Of a stretch of 64,000 nucleotides of DNA, positions 63,486 to 64,000 are shown one piece after another. Made by a program: the position numbers and the translations under genes. The notes beneath the pieces are model-generated. The model saw only the letters and a list, made by a program, of their open reading frames with translations. It was not told the origin of the DNA and ran no database searches. Every line of letters starts with the position of its first letter. Position 1 is the stretch's first letter. Source of the DNA: Promethearchaeota archaeon (GTDB lineage Archaea; Asgardarchaeota; Lokiarchaeia; Sigyniarchaeales; SOKP01); contig JAHPZJ010000024.1 of NCBI GenBank assembly GCA_019058245.1, positions 1-64,000 of the forward strand, in the 5' to 3' direction.

Positions 63486-64000
63486 TTGACATCAATAGAT
63501 ATAAAAATTTCAAAAAAACTTGAGAATGGAATTGAATTTACGTGTCAAATGTGCGGTAAATGTTGTCGAGGCTTCAATGAAGGAGAAGTTTATTTGTATA
63601 AAGATGATATTCTCAGATTAACTAAATTCTTTAGAATTAAGGGGAAAAAAGGTTTAAGTGATTTTGCTGATAAATATTTTAAACTTGTTGATGATTCTTT
63701 TTTCTGGAAAGAACCAGGTGCACAGAGAGGAAAAACTTATCACTACAAAACAATTGGATATAAGTTTACAGGAGAAGATGAAAATTGTCATTTTCTTGTA
63801 AATAATAAATGTAGTGTTCACAAAGCTCGACCTTTCCAGTGTAGATCATTTCCATTTTGGCAAATGATGGTATCAAGTAGAAAAAATTTTGAGGATTATA
63901 CCAGAAAATGTAAAGGTTTACAAACTCTAAAAGGAAAATTTTATACAAAAGAAGAAATCTTAGATTGGGCAAAAAAAGAATATGAAATTGAGAAGAAATA
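63486..64000 (+). CDS. YkgJ-family cysteine cluster protein, partial at right edge
   Basis: Not in the track. TTG 63486 opens a frame with FTCQMCGKCCRGFN, then ENCHFLVNNKCSVHKARPFQCRSFPFW and a later RKCKGL. This is the YkgJ (PF03692) zinc/iron-chelating pattern of CxxCGxCC plus C-x5-RPxxCRxFPF. The frame is open to the window end, where the last bases (AAATA) may be the beginning of a stop codon. The start is uncertain, with no ribosome-binding site. It is probably the head of a 170-residue protein. Confidence 0.8.
   Translation, partial: MTSIDIKISKKLENGIEFTCQMCGKCCRGFNEGEVYLYKDDILRLTKFFRIKGKKGLSDFADKYFKLVDDSFFWKEPGAQRGKTYHYKTIGYKFTGEDENCHFLVNNKCSVHKARPFQCRSFPFWQMMVSSRKNFEDYTRKCKGLQTLKGKFYTKEEILDWAKKEYEIEKK

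Noticed and set aside
1-64000. tRNA, rRNA and CRISPR search by eye
   Set aside because: No cloverleaf-like GC-rich segment, rRNA signature or regularly spaced repeats were found. Exact search with a tRNA finder could still show an intron-containing tRNA.

Overview
The window is AT-rich (roughly 28% G+C by eye) and archaeal. It encodes a TFB-type transcription factor, a PAC2-family protein, an archaeoflavoprotein, HdrB/HdrC-like subunits and an HcyS/HcyF-like homocysteine pair. It also carries a set typical of Asgard archaea: a canonical Ras-like GTPase plus a degenerate paralogue, an MglA/Arf-like GTPase, a tandem roadblock protein, two longin-like proteins and three JAMM/MPN metalloprotease-like proteins. 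I read it as a chromosomal segment of an Asgard archaeon, most likely Lokiarchaeia-like. The lineage is inference. No tRNA, rRNA, CRISPR array or intact insertion sequence was recognised.

Layout. 0-5 kb: a pseudo-GTPase, then a MoxR-type AAA+ ATPase overlapping a protein that joins an HExxH segment to a VWA domain. 5-14.4 kb: peroxiredoxin, a membrane protein plus longin-like pair, and a minimal Fe-S assembly operon (SufC, one SufB/D-like scaffold, HTH regulator). This is followed by PAC2, DUF3795, polyferredoxin and flavoprotein genes and a cysteine desulfurase. The scaffold IscU lies at 20 kb, so both minimal Fe-S routes (SufBC-type and IscS-IscU-type) are present. 14.4-20 kb: a long gene-poor stretch with a 37-residue acidic mini-protein, TFB, a UPF0316 membrane protein and a beta-CASP-like metallo-beta-lactamase with a duplicated N-terminal domain. 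20.3-24.7 kb: a DUF4956 / VTC / CotH cluster. 24.9-30 kb: nitroreductase and a copper module (PadR-TRASH-like regulator, small membrane protein, CopA with YHS and Cys/Met tail, stand-alone copy of that tail). 30-40.3 kb: a large membrane wHTH protein, three JAMM proteins with long helical tails, a zinc-ribbon partner and a ChlI-ChlD fusion. 40-52.8 kb: SDR fusion, ATP-grasp, roadblock, coiled-coil, metabolic hydrolases, DedA, and a longin-wHTH protein convergent with an MglA-like GTPase. 53-58 kb: HdrC-HdrB, a histidine kinase interrupted by an in-frame TAA, and HcyF-HcyS. 58-64 kb: EamA transporter, mini zinc ribbon, a candidate pseudoknotted ncRNA, MBL hydrolase, Ras-like GTPase, DNA adenine methyltransferase, and a YkgJ-like gene running off the right edge.

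Most interesting points. (1) The trio of catalytically intact JAMM proteins with coiled-coil tails around a zinc-ribbon protein is the best candidate for an undescribed protein-processing system. (2) Two genes (IscU and VTC) have conserved N-termini that extend upstream of any ATG/GTG/TTG and offer only AUA codons near a GGTG ribosome-binding site. (3) A GC-enriched intergenic element at 59463-59612 has five mutually consistent helices, including a pseudoknot, placed at the expected distance from a TATA box. (4) A degenerate Ras-like protein closely resembles the intact GTPase at the other end of the window.
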